Shown here in pieces: positions 5,902 to 12,992 of a stretch of 14,187 nt of DNA (its first letter is position 1; each line of letters begins with the position of its first letter). The stretch spans positions 1 to 14,187 of the forward strand of contig JAHJWA010000307.1 in assembly GCA_018828205.1 (NCBI GenBank). Reading direction: 5' to 3'. The notes below the pieces were generated by a model, which did not search any database, was not told the DNA's origin, and saw only the letters and a program-made list of their open reading frames with translations. This stretch comes from Alphaproteobacteria bacterium (GTDB lineage: Bacteria > Pseudomonadota > Alphaproteobacteria > Sphingomonadales > Sphingomonadaceae). The position numbers and the translations under genes are program-made.

Positions 5902-8022
5902 GTGTCACCCACGAAGTTCGAAAGATCGCGCAGAGCGGTCGTCATAGCCGCCTTGGCGCTGGTCCCGACCTCGCTGCTGGGCTTGCACCTTGGCGTCCAA
6001 AGCGAATTTGAAAAAGGGCGGGCTCTTCGCAGCACGGTTGAAGAAACCCTCGTGAGCCGCGATCGGTTGTCGGCCCTGCTGTCCTTGCATCTTGACATCG
6101 AGACAGGCGTCCGCGGCTACGTCCTGACCGAGGATGTCAGCTTTCTCCAACCGTTCCTCGACGCCGCACCGCGCCGAGACCAACTTATGGCTGCGCTCAA
6201 ACGTGACGCGGCTGGCGACGCTGGACAAGAGCAAATACTTGAGCGCCTGGAGCGGTCATCCGAACGCCAATTCGCGCTGGCTCGGGCTAATTATCAGGAT
6301 GCGCGCCAAGGCAGGCCGGACGCGTCGGAGGCTCGCATCGCCTCAGGTGCGGGCAGGATAGCGATGGATGCGATCCGGCGCGATCTGGCCGCGCTGGACG
6401 CGATCGAACGCGCCCGATTGGCCGAAATAACCGCCCGCACCGAGGGCATTCGCGGCAACGTAGAGTTCCTGGTGTCGATGCTTATCGCCGGGCTTGCCCT
6501 CCTGTTGGCGGGGGTAGCGATCGTCGTAGGCAGGACCACACGCCAGCGACAGGAAGCGCTTGCACGAGCCGAAGAACTGAACGCACGGCAGCAGGCCCTT
6601 TTCGACGGTGCCGTCGATGGCATGCTGCTGCTCGATGAAGCGGGTCACATCTGCAAGCTGAACCCCAGCATTGTTCGCATGTTCGGCTATGACGAAGACG
6701 AGTTGCTAACGCGCCACAACACCTTCCTCATGGCCGAGCCTTCCGATCTCGAGGTCAGCCGGGACTGGCTTTCTCGAGTTGGCGCTGCTGGACTGCAAGG
6801 AGCCGGTCGTCGGCATGAATTTACAGGCCGCCGGAAGGATGGCTCCACCTTCGATACCGAAGTCGCGGTCAGCCGGGTCGCCGACGAGAGGGAGCGGCGC
6901 TACGTCGCCGCCATCCGAGACATTTCCGACTACAAGCGCGCAGAGGCGATGAAGAGCGAGTTCGTATCCACCGTTAGCCACGAGCTGCGCACGCCACTGA
7001 CCTCGATCGGCGGCTCGCTCGGGCTTCTCGCCGGCGGGGCCGTCGGCGAGCTCAACGAGAAGGCGGCGCGGCTGATCGATATCGCGCACAAGAATTGCGA
7101 GCGGTTGGTCCGTCTCATCAACGACATCCTCGATATCGAGAAGATCAGTTCGGGGAAGATGCACTTCGCGCAGGACGAGGTGGCACTGGAAGAACTGATC
7201 CGGCGCACCATCGCTGCCAACGCGGTTTTTGCCGCAGCCCAGGGGGTTTCGCTGGTCGCCAAAGGGACCGCCAGGAGGGTCGAGGTTCTGGGAGACGCCG
7301 ACCGGCTCGAGCAGGTCCTCACCAACCTCGTGTCCAACGCGATCAAGCATTCCCGTCACGACGGGACGGTGGAAGTCGTCCTGAAGCAAAGCGGGTCACT
7401 CGCAAAGATCGAGGTCCGCGACCGCGGCGAAGGCATCCCTCAGGAATTCCGCCAACGGATATTTGGCAAATTCGCCATGGCTGACGGGTCAGACAACCGG
7501 ACCAGAGGTGGAACCGGCCTTGGCCTCTCCATCGCTCGGGAAATCGCACAGCATCATGGCGGGACAGTGTCCTACGACGACCGCCCGGGAGGAGGCACGG
7601 TTTTCTGGCTCGAACTTCCCGCGATCTCGGAACTGGTGCAACGCTCGAACGCCGCGACGGATCTGCCGCGCATCTTGCATGTCGACGACGATCGCGATTG
7701 TCTTAGCGTGATGGCGAGCGCCTTCGAGGACCGGGCGGCGATCGTGTCATTATCAGCGATGGAGGACGCGCGCAGCGTTATCGAACAGGAACATTTCGCG
7801 GGCGCGATCATCGATGTCGGTATGCGCGACGAAGACGGCACTTCTCTGCTTCCAGCGATCCGCCGGCGCAATCCGGGGCTCCCGGTCCTGCTGTTCAGCG
7901 CGCGCGACGAGAAGCACCTTTCCGCAGCGGCTGATGCAGTCCTGATCAAGAGCCGATCGGACCTCGACGAAGTGGTCGAAACGATGATGGGGCTGCTCGC
8001 CGATCGAGGAGCACAGGCGTGA
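5902..8022 (+). CDS. CHASE3-PAS hybrid histidine kinase with C-terminal receiver
   Basis: A 706-residue sensor kinase starting the phosphorelay operon. In order: membrane segment 11-30; periplasmic CHASE3-type helical domain (about 36-180, with ETGVRGYVLT at 67-76); membrane segment 187-209; charged linker; PAS (about 232-348); HisKA with SHELRTPL (359-366, phospho-acceptor His360); HATPase_c with the N box NLVSNAIKHS (475-484), G1 DRGEGI (507-512), F box FGKF (521-524) and G2 GGTGLGLSI (536-544); receiver (about 589-700) with acidic DDD at 595-597, phospho-acceptor Asp638, Ser666 and Lys683. The kinase core is complete. The receiver keeps all key residues, but Asp638 is followed by VGMRDEDG rather than the usual xMP, and Lys683 is followed by Ser instead of Pro. 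The next gene overlaps by GTGA. The periplasmic ligand is unknown. Confidence 0.95.
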   Translation: MSPTKFERSRRAVVIAALALVPTSLLGLHLGVQSEFEKGRALRSTVEETLVSRDRLSALLSLHLDIETGVRGYVLTEDVSFLQPFLDAAPRRDQLMAALKRDAAGDAGQEQILERLERSSERQFALARANYQDARQGRPDASEARIASGAGRIAMDAIRRDLAALDAIERARLAEITARTEGIRGNVEFLVSMLIAGLALLLAGVAIVVGRTTRQRQEALARAEELNARQQALFDGAVDGMLLLDEAGHICKLNPSIVRMFGYDEDELLTRHNTFLMAEPSDLEVSRDWLSRVGAAGLQGAGRRHEFTGRRKDGSTFDTEVAVSRVADERERRYVAAIRDISDYKRAEAMKSEFVSTVSHELRTPLTSIGGSLGLLAGGAVGELNEKAARLIDIAHKNCERLVRLINDILDIEKISSGKMHFAQDEVALEELIRRTIAANAVFAAAQGVSLVAKGTARRVEVLGDADRLEQVLTNLVSNAIKHSRHDGTVEVVLKQSGSLAKIEVRDRGEGIPQEFRQRIFGKFAMADGSDNRTRGGTGLGLSIAREIAQHHGGTVSYDDRPGGGTVFWLELPAISELVQRSNAATDLPRILHVDDDRDCLSVMASAFEDRAAIVSLSAMEDARSVIEQEHFAGAIIDVGMRDEDGTSLLPAIRRRNPGLPVLLFSARDEKHLSAAADAVLIKSRSDLDEVVETMMGLLADRGAQA

Positions 8023-8384
8023 CGAGGATCCTTTACGTCGACGATGAGCCGGATATTCGCGAGATTGCCGAAATGGCACTCGCGCTCGATCCCGATTTCG
8101 AGGTGCGCACGGCTGAGTCCGCCAAGGAAGCGCTCGCGATTGCTGCGCAGTGGCAACCCGAGATTGCGCTGCTCGATGTCATGATGCCCGAAATCGACGG
8201 GCCTTCCCTTCTGAGAATGATGCGCGAACGCCCGGACCTAGCCGAGATCCCGGTCGCTTTCGTGACGGCGCGTGCGCAACCCTCTGAATTGCAAAACTTC
8301 GCCACGCTCGATGCGGTGGGAGTGATCGCCAAGCCGTTCGACCCGATGACGCTGGCAAGCCGGGTGCGCGCTCTGCTCGGATGA
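8019..8384 (+). CDS. Stand-alone receiver (CheY-like response regulator)
   Basis: A 121-residue single receiver with no output domain. It has the acidic pair Asp9-Asp10 (YVDDEPD), phospho-acceptor Asp53 in LLDVMMPEIDG, Thr83 and Lys105-Pro106, so it should be phosphorylatable. The GTG start overlaps the kinase stop codon (GTGA at 8019-8022), which implies coupled translation. It ends in an ATGA overlap with the Hpt gene. With the kinase's own receiver and the Hpt it gives the parts of a His-Asp-His-Asp relay. Any output must come from protein-protein contact or from a partner encoded elsewhere. Confidence 0.95.
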   Translation: MTRILYVDDEPDIREIAEMALALDPDFEVRTAESAKEALAIAAQWQPEIALLDVMMPEIDGPSLLRMMRERPDLAEIPVAFVTARAQPSELQNFATLDAVGVIAKPFDPMTLASRVRALLG

Positions 8385-8656
8385 CCGATATCGAACGCAA
8401 GATGGCCGATCTGGCGCAACGCTTCGCAACGCGTGCGGTCGAAGAACGAGAAGCGCTAACGGGTTCGCTGGCCTCTGGAGATCGCGCCGCGATCGTCGAA
8501 CGCGCGCACAGGCTGGCTGGGATTGCGGGGATGTATGGCCATCCGCTGATCACCGACGCCGCCCTGGCGCTCGAGGCGTCGGCGGAACGGGGGCTCGCGA
8601 TGGAAGCTTCAGGACAACGCCTGCTCGATCTGCTTTCCGGCTTGGAATCCGCCTAA
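8381..8656 (+). CDS. Hpt-domain phosphotransfer protein
   Basis: A 91-residue, all-helical protein with the Hpt signature AHRLAGIAGMYG (42-53), giving His43 as the likely phosphorylated residue. The usual Lys after the His (AHxLKG) is Ala46 here. The length suits a single Hpt domain. The ATG overlaps the receiver's stop (ATGA, 8381-8384), making it the third gene of the operon. It should shuttle phosphoryl groups between the hybrid kinase receiver and one or more stand-alone receivers, candidates being the adjacent one and the response regulator at 12139-12510. Assignment rests on motif and context; overall similarity of small Hpt proteins is low. Confidence 0.85.
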   Translation: MTDIERKMADLAQRFATRAVEEREALTGSLASGDRAAIVERAHRLAGIAGMYGHPLITDAALALEASAERGLAMEASGQRLLDLLSGLESA

Positions 8657-8657
8657 A

Positions 8658-10091
8658 TCAGCCGGTCCGGAACCCCTTTCGGGTCATGGTGCCCCAGCCT
8701 TTTTGCTTGCGCATGAACTGCCACCAGCCCTGCAGGCGCCAATAGTTGGAAAGCTGGCGATAGCCAAAGTTCTCGACCACCGCGATCACGGCCAATGCGA
8801 CCAGTTCGCGGACCCTGATGAACCGGCGAAGCTGGATCTCTTCGAGCACTAGAGTCGCCATCGAAACGAATATGCCCAAGGTGAAGGTCACCGCGAGAAA
8901 GGCCAGAAGCCACGGAAGCGCGAGTAGGCCCAGCGCCCAGAGGAGAGGCACGAGGATATAGCCGAGCACCTCCACTAGCGGGCCGATCACATCGACCAGC
9001 AGTATCTGGCCGAAGCCAAGCATGCCGATACGCCCATATCGCGGGTTGAGCGCCATATCCTTGTGCTTGGCGAAGCATTCGAGCGAGCCCCGCTGCCACC
9101 GGGCGCGCTGCCGGGAGAGGACGCGGATATCCTCGGGGCACTCAGTCCAGCATACGGGTTCGGCTATGAATTCCACCCGGTAAGGGAGGCCGAGGTCGCG
9201 CATATGCCGGTGCAGCTTGATCACGAGTTCCATATCCTCGCCCACGGTGTCGCGGCTGTATCCCCCCACTTCGACAACGCGTTGGCGATCGAACAGACCG
9301 AAGGCGCCCGAGATCACCATCAGCGCCTGCATCTTGCCCAGCGCCAGGCGCGCCATCAGGAATGCGCGCAGATATTCCATGATCTGGACCAGCGCGAGGA
9401 AGTTTGTCGGCAGATGTATTTCGGTGATTCGGCCTGCATCGACTTTGCACCCATTCGCTATCCGGATCGTGCCGCCCGCTGCGATGGTCAGGTGAGGCTC
9501 GTCGATGAAGGGGCGGACGACCCGCAGCAAAGCGTCCGCCTCGAGAATGGAATCCGCATCGATCGCACAGAACAGCGGGGTTCGGCTGCAATTGATGCCG
9601 GCATTGAGCGCGTCAGCCTTGCCGCCGTTCTCCTTGTCGACGACGAGTAGCCGCGGGATCGCCCGCGAAGCGTAGAACCCGCGAACCGGCGCATGCTCGA
9701 CAGCTTCGTCGACATAGCGCTCCACCTTGCGAAGCCCGAAGCTTTCGACCAGCTTCGTCAACGTCCCGTCGCTCGAGCCGTCATTGATGACGACGACTTC
9801 AAAATCGGGATATTGCAACGCGAGCAACGAGCGCACGCTCTCGACGATGCTGAGTTCCTCGTTGAAGGCCGGTGCCAGCACCGAGATCGCGGGTGCCTGC
9901 TCCGAATAGCGCCGCCACAATGTCGCACCGCGCGGGACGGGAGGACGGGTTCCAAGCGCGATCCCGGCATAGATGAGCTGGACGAGATTGAAGGCAGTCT
10001 GGGCAAGCCCCATAACGATGACGACCAGCGCGATCGCCTCGGCTCCAGCGTTCATCCATTCGCCTATGGCTTCGGAATGCGGAATGATCAC
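8658..10091 (-). CDS. Processive-type family 2 glycosyltransferase (exopolysaccharide synthase)
   Basis: A 477-residue inner-membrane enzyme predicted to polymerise a polysaccharide from nucleotide sugars on the cytosolic face. An N-terminal membrane segment (about 18-45) precedes a GT2 domain with PAFNEELSI (74-82), INDGSSDGT (102-110), the DAD motif (178-180), VGEDME (283-288) and QRARW (328-332). This is the D, DxD, (E)D, QxxRW set of cellulose, hyaluronan and PgaC-like synthases. At least three more membrane segments follow (roughly 358-385, 388-415, 430-443). There is no PilZ domain, although cellulose synthase catalytic subunits usually carry one. The frame stays open to 10133, but GTG at 10091 overlaps the upstream stop as GTGA, like other junctions here, so I chose it. 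The last gene of the operon; the product sugar is unknown. Confidence 0.92.
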   Translation of the reverse strand: MIIPHSEAIGEWMNAGAEAIALVVIVMGLAQTAFNLVQLIYAGIALGTRPPVPRGATLWRRYSEQAPAISVLAPAFNEELSIVESVRSLLALQYPDFEVVVINDGSSDGTLTKLVESFGLRKVERYVDEAVEHAPVRGFYASRAIPRLLVVDKENGGKADALNAGINCSRTPLFCAIDADSILEADALLRVVRPFIDEPHLTIAAGGTIRIANGCKVDAGRITEIHLPTNFLALVQIMEYLRAFLMARLALGKMQALMVISGAFGLFDRQRVVEVGGYSRDTVGEDMELVIKLHRHMRDLGLPYRVEFIAEPVCWTECPEDIRVLSRQRARWQRGSLECFAKHKDMALNPRYGRIGMLGFGQILLVDVIGPLVEVLGYILVPLLWALGLLALPWLLAFLAVTFTLGIFVSMATLVLEEIQLRRFIRVRELVALAVIAVVENFGYRQLSNYWRLQGWWQFMRKQKGWGTMTRKGFRTG

Positions 10092-11113
10092 GCGGCGGCC
10101 TTTTCGGCGAGAAGCGTTGTTGCGGCCCTGCACGCCAAGGCGTCGGCTCCAGTCGCCGCCCGGTTCATCACGGCGTTGCCCGGCTCACCAAGGCGCAGAA
10201 GCGCTTCGCCGGCTCTAAAACGCACCCACCAGTGATCGTCCGACAGCAATCCGCCCAATTGTTCGGCAAATCGGCGGAGCGCGATCTGGCCCGTGGCTTC
10301 GGCAGAGGCAGCCCTGATGCGCCAGTCCTGGCTCGCCAATCCCGCCTCGATGGCTCGCGCGCTCACTGGATGGCCCGTTCTGCCCAACGCCCGGAAGACC
10401 CTTGGCTGCAGATCGGGTGCACCGCGCGGATTTGCCGCCAATTCCGCCAGCAGTGGAGCGTGGGAGTAGCCGCTGTCGGCAAGCGCATCGACCGCTGCCA
10501 CCTTGCCAGCCTCGGGGAAGGCCTCATCCGTCAGCAGCGCCCGGACCGCATCGGGGTCGCACGCAGCAATATCGCTCATCAGCGAGACCAGCAAAAGCGA
10601 GTTCTCGGCCTCGCCGATCCGCAGCTTGCGGACCAGTGTCATCAGATCGGGTGCATCGCCGCGAGCGGACAGGGCGAGCGCCGCGCCCAGCCGGACGTGC
10701 GGGTTGGAATCATCGAGCGCCTGCTCGACGACGCCGGTGTGATCGTCGAACAAGGCCAGTGCCTCGATCGCCGTCAGGCGATCCTGCGCGGTTCGCGAGC
10801 GAGCGCGCTTCTGGAGGAGGTCGGAGACGCCCAGCGCAGCGGCGACTGCAAGCAGTTCGGCCCGGTCGGTGCCCCGCATGAACTCCGCCAACTCGAGAGC
10901 GAGATCAGTGGCGAACCGCAGCTCGGCGCCGGAGAGCTTTTCCACGTTTGCGTCGCCACCGAGAAGGGCCGGGGTGAGACGCCTGCGAACGCGCTCGCGA
11001 TTGCGCGACGCACGACCGGAAAAAATCCGCACGACAATCAAAGCGACTAGGGCGACAGCACCGACTAGACACAGGATCAGCGACACGCTCCAAAGGGTGA
11101 CCAACGCGCTCAT
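10088..11113 (-). CDS. Membrane-anchored HEAT-repeat protein
   Basis: A 341-residue protein with one N-terminal membrane segment (about 7-31) followed at once by a strongly basic stretch (SGRASRNRERVRRRL). By the positive-inside rule the rest should be cytosolic. Residues about 85-335 are helical repeats of HEAT type, clearest at HVRLGAALALSARGD (139-153), WRIRAASAEATGQIA (264-278) and WWVRFRAGEALLRLG (295-309). HEAT solenoids bind proteins; no enzymatic residues are seen. The start lies 6 bases after the YaiO-like gene and the stop overlaps the glycosyltransferase start. Context suggests an adaptor between the synthase and a regulator. It might be mistaken for a phycobilisome-lyase-type HEAT protein, but nothing else supports that. 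Confidence 0.85.
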   Translation of the reverse strand: MSALVTLWSVSLILCLVGAVALVALIVVRIFSGRASRNRERVRRRLTPALLGGDANVEKLSGAELRFATDLALELAEFMRGTDRAELLAVAAALGVSDLLQKRARSRTAQDRLTAIEALALFDDHTGVVEQALDDSNPHVRLGAALALSARGDAPDLMTLVRKLRIGEAENSLLLVSLMSDIAACDPDAVRALLTDEAFPEAGKVAAVDALADSGYSHAPLLAELAANPRGAPDLQPRVFRALGRTGHPVSARAIEAGLASQDWRIRAASAEATGQIALRRFAEQLGGLLSDDHWWVRFRAGEALLRLGEPGNAVMNRAATGADALACRAATTLLAEKAAA

Positions 11114-11119
11114 CGCAGC

Positions 11120-12142
11120 TCAGAAGCTCAACCTGAGGCCTAGGCGTCCCTCGCTCCGGTCGATCCCGTCATCGCGCCACTCGCGTGCAGCCGAAGCGGT
11201 CAGCGAAACGGTGCCTACCAGGGGAAACTCGGCACCAACGAACAGCGCGGTGGTTTCGGTGACCACTCCTAAATCCGTATCAGGTCCGGTTGCCGCGCCG
11301 AGGAAGAACCGAGTGCGCTCGCTGGCGAAGTAGTCCGCGCGCAGCGAGCCGCCGAAGCGAAACGATCCGCTGTCGACCCGAACCGCGTTGCCTCGCGCGG
11401 TCAGGGAAAGCCCCCCGTCGTTGAAATACTGGGTCACCATCGGAGATAGCAGCAGGACGTCTTGGGCCGGGAAACGCTGGAAGCTTACATCCAGCCCGAC
11501 GAGCGTGGGGTTGGCGGCATCCCCCATTCGATGCTCAACCCCGGCCGCGATACTCCATTCGGGCCGAAAATCGGCCGATGGTGTCGCGGAACCGCTGAAG
11601 CGGAACCAGCTGTTCGCGGACACTTGAACCGTTGCGCCGCCGGTGAGCTCGATATCCTCAACGCCGAAGCGCCGATAATATGTCGCGCGCAGGTTGGAGG
11701 TAGCGTTCGTGCCCAGCGGCAGAAGCGCGCCTGCCGCAACCTCGCTCCAGTCCTCCCGATCCTGCGACAGGTCGCTGATCGCCCCTTCAACATAGACATA
11801 GCGCTGCCGCGCCGAAGGCGCGCCGCGGCGACGTTCGATCAGTGCGAGCCCCTCGGAAGCATCGGCATAATCGGGCGCTGCCGAGAGGACGAAGCGAAAC
11901 TCGGCCTCGGCGGCATCGAAATCATTTATTGCCAGCAAGGCGTATCCCAACTGCAGGCGCGCATCCACGTCCTGCGGGTTTGCCGCCACCCAGGGCTCGA
12001 GCAGTTCGACAGCTCGGCCGGGCTCGCCTGCCAGACGGGCTGCCACGGCTTCGTCGTAGGGATTTGGCTGGGCCGCCGCGGGAGCAGGGATTCCAGCGAG
12101 CATTCCGATCAGGGCCGCCTTGGCTAACAGCGCAGCCTTCAC
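11120..12142 (-). CDS. TPR plus YaiO-like outer-membrane beta-barrel protein
   Basis: A 340-residue exported protein. A signal peptide ends in PAPAAAQ (likely cleavage after Ala24). Residues about 28-108 form TPR-like helix pairs (AARLAGEPGRAVELLEPW, then LGYALLAINDFDAAEAEFRF). Residues about 112-340 alternate short polar/hydrophobic strands and end in LRLSF with a C-terminal Phe, as expected of a barrel inserted by BAM. The pattern fits the YaiO family of outer-membrane barrels. In E. coli yaiO lies near yaiP, a predicted GT2 glycosyltransferase, and PgaA likewise joins TPRs to a barrel for polymer export, so export of the polymer made by the downstream synthase is the likely role (inference). 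The GTG start overlaps the response-regulator stop (GTGA, 12139-12142). Confidence 0.85.
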   Translation of the reverse strand: MKAALLAKAALIGMLAGIPAPAAAQPNPYDEAVAARLAGEPGRAVELLEPWVAANPQDVDARLQLGYALLAINDFDAAEAEFRFVLSAAPDYADASEGLALIERRRGAPSARQRYVYVEGAISDLSQDREDWSEVAAGALLPLGTNATSNLRATYYRRFGVEDIELTGGATVQVSANSWFRFSGSATPSADFRPEWSIAAGVEHRMGDAANPTLVGLDVSFQRFPAQDVLLLSPMVTQYFNDGGLSLTARGNAVRVDSGSFRFGGSLRADYFASERTRFFLGAATGPDTDLGVVTETTALFVGAEFPLVGTVSLTASAAREWRDDGIDRSEGRLGLRLSF

Positions 12143-12510
12143 GACGTGTCCTTCAGCAGCCTTTCGAGGCGCGCCAGCAGTTCTTCGGGCATGAAGGGCT
12201 TCACAAGATAGTCATTGGCGCCAAGTTCGAGCGCGCTGACTACATCTTGTTCGCCCCTCCGGGCGGTAAGCATGATGACCGGGGTGCGCGCATGGGTGTC
12301 GGATGCCCTCATCCGGCGAAGCACTTCGAACCCATCGTGAACCGGCATCATGGCGTCGAGCACAACGGCATCGGGCGCCGAATCCTCAAGCCGGGCAAGC
12401 GCCTCGCGTCCATCGCGCGCAATTACGGGATTGTAATCCCTCGCCGAAAGCCTGAATTCGAGGAGCTCCGTCAGGAGGGGCTCGTCGTCCACCACCAAAA
12501 CTGTTTTCAT
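12139..12510 (-). CDS. Receiver-only response regulator heading the polysaccharide operon
   Basis: A 123-residue single receiver: acidic Asp8-Asp9 (VVDDEP), phospho-acceptor Asp52 in VLDAMMPVHDG, Thr82 and Lys104-Pro105 (YLVKPFMPEEL). All phosphorylation residues are intact and there is no output domain. ATG at 12510 is chosen because the protein then begins directly with the first receiver strand and a GAGAGCGGA stretch lies just upstream; an in-frame ATG at 12534 lacks a ribosome binding site. It is the first gene of the four-gene operon, so it probably acts by contact with another operon product. The convergent phosphorelay is the nearest source of phosphoryl groups. It belongs to a different branch from the 8019-8384 receiver. 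Confidence 0.94.
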   Translation of the reverse strand: MKTVLVVDDEPLLTELLEFRLSARDYNPVIARDGREALARLEDSAPDAVVLDAMMPVHDGFEVLRRMRASDTHARTPVIMLTARRGEQDVVSALELGANDYLVKPFMPEELLARLERLLKDTS

Positions 12511-12580
12511 CGATCCGCTCTCAACGCCAAACATTCAGATTTGGTTAGGAAAAGAGCGACTTCCGCGCAAACTCGTCTAA

Positions 12581-12643
12581 CGGCAGCTTTGGTCATCGGG
12601 ATATACGGTGCCGAATGACCGATAATGGGGCGCAAAGCTGCCG
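12581..12643. repeat. Nested inverted repeat enclosing dispersed repeat copy B
   Basis: Outer arms CGGCAGCTTTG (12581-12591) and CAAAGCTGCCG (12633-12643) are perfect 11-bp complements. Inside, GGTCAT-CGG (12591-12599) pairs with CCG-A-ATGACC (12611-12620) with one bulged A, leaving an 11-base loop. Copy B of the dispersed repeat is 12612-12633. The structure lies about 70 bases upstream of the response-regulator start. No U-run follows on either strand, so a terminator is unlikely. Confidence 0.65.
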
Positions 12644-12694
12644 CGGGCCGCAACCAGAATTAATCGTACCATTTGGGACGCGCCCCAGACGGAG

Positions 12695-12716
12695 CGAATG
12701 ATCGGTATGAGGGCGC
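12695..12716 (+). repeat. Dispersed intergenic repeat, copy C
   Basis: CGAATGATCGG followed by TATGAGGGCGC; 18 of 22 positions match copy A and 17 of 22 match copy B, and the preceding AGACGG is shared with copy D. A short inverted repeat, GCGCCC at 12680-12685 and GGGCGC at 12711-12716, brackets it. Confidence 0.55.
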
Positions 12717-12812
12717 ACTTCTCAGATTTCGGTCACACACGCCAAGAGAGGGCTGGGTTGCACGCAGGGGCACTTCGGTTAGCGGGGTATTCAGGGGGGT
12801 AGGTGGAAACTG

Positions 12813-12827
12813 CCTTAATTTTTAAGG
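12813..12827. repeat. A/T-rich palindrome CCTTAA-TTT-TTAAGG
   Basis: A perfect 6-bp inverted repeat with a 3-base spacer in a locally A+T-rich patch between the receptor terminator and repeat copy C. It could be a regulator site or a small hairpin; nothing nearby decides which. Confidence 0.3.
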
Positions 12828-12992
12828 AATAAAATACAATATCTTGAGTGGTTTATTCGAGTCTCTTCCTCTCCGCCAATCACCCAACTTCCCTGGATCC
12901 AACGCTATTTGCGCGAGGCCAATGCTCTTCTGCATTCCCGAGCGGTCGCGGCATATCTCACGGGGGGCTCGGCGCGTTCGACAATCGAATCA

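Noticed and set aside
6706..7389. A 227-codon open frame on the minus strand
   Set aside because: It is antisense to the PAS and kinase domains of the hybrid kinase, which have complete motifs.
9063..9650. A 195-codon open frame on the plus strand
   Set aside because: It lies antisense within the GT2 synthase, whose catalytic motifs are all on the other strand; long antisense frames are common in G+C-rich coding DNA.
10232..11050. A 272-codon open frame on the plus strand
   Set aside because: It is antisense to the HEAT-repeat gene, rich in Arg, Gln and Gly, and has no recognisable domain.
12938..12972. CCGAGC/GCTCGG inverted repeat with a 23-base loop
   Set aside because: Only six pairs in a G+C-rich stretch with a long loop; chance is likely and the better hairpin at 12993-13019 already serves as terminator.
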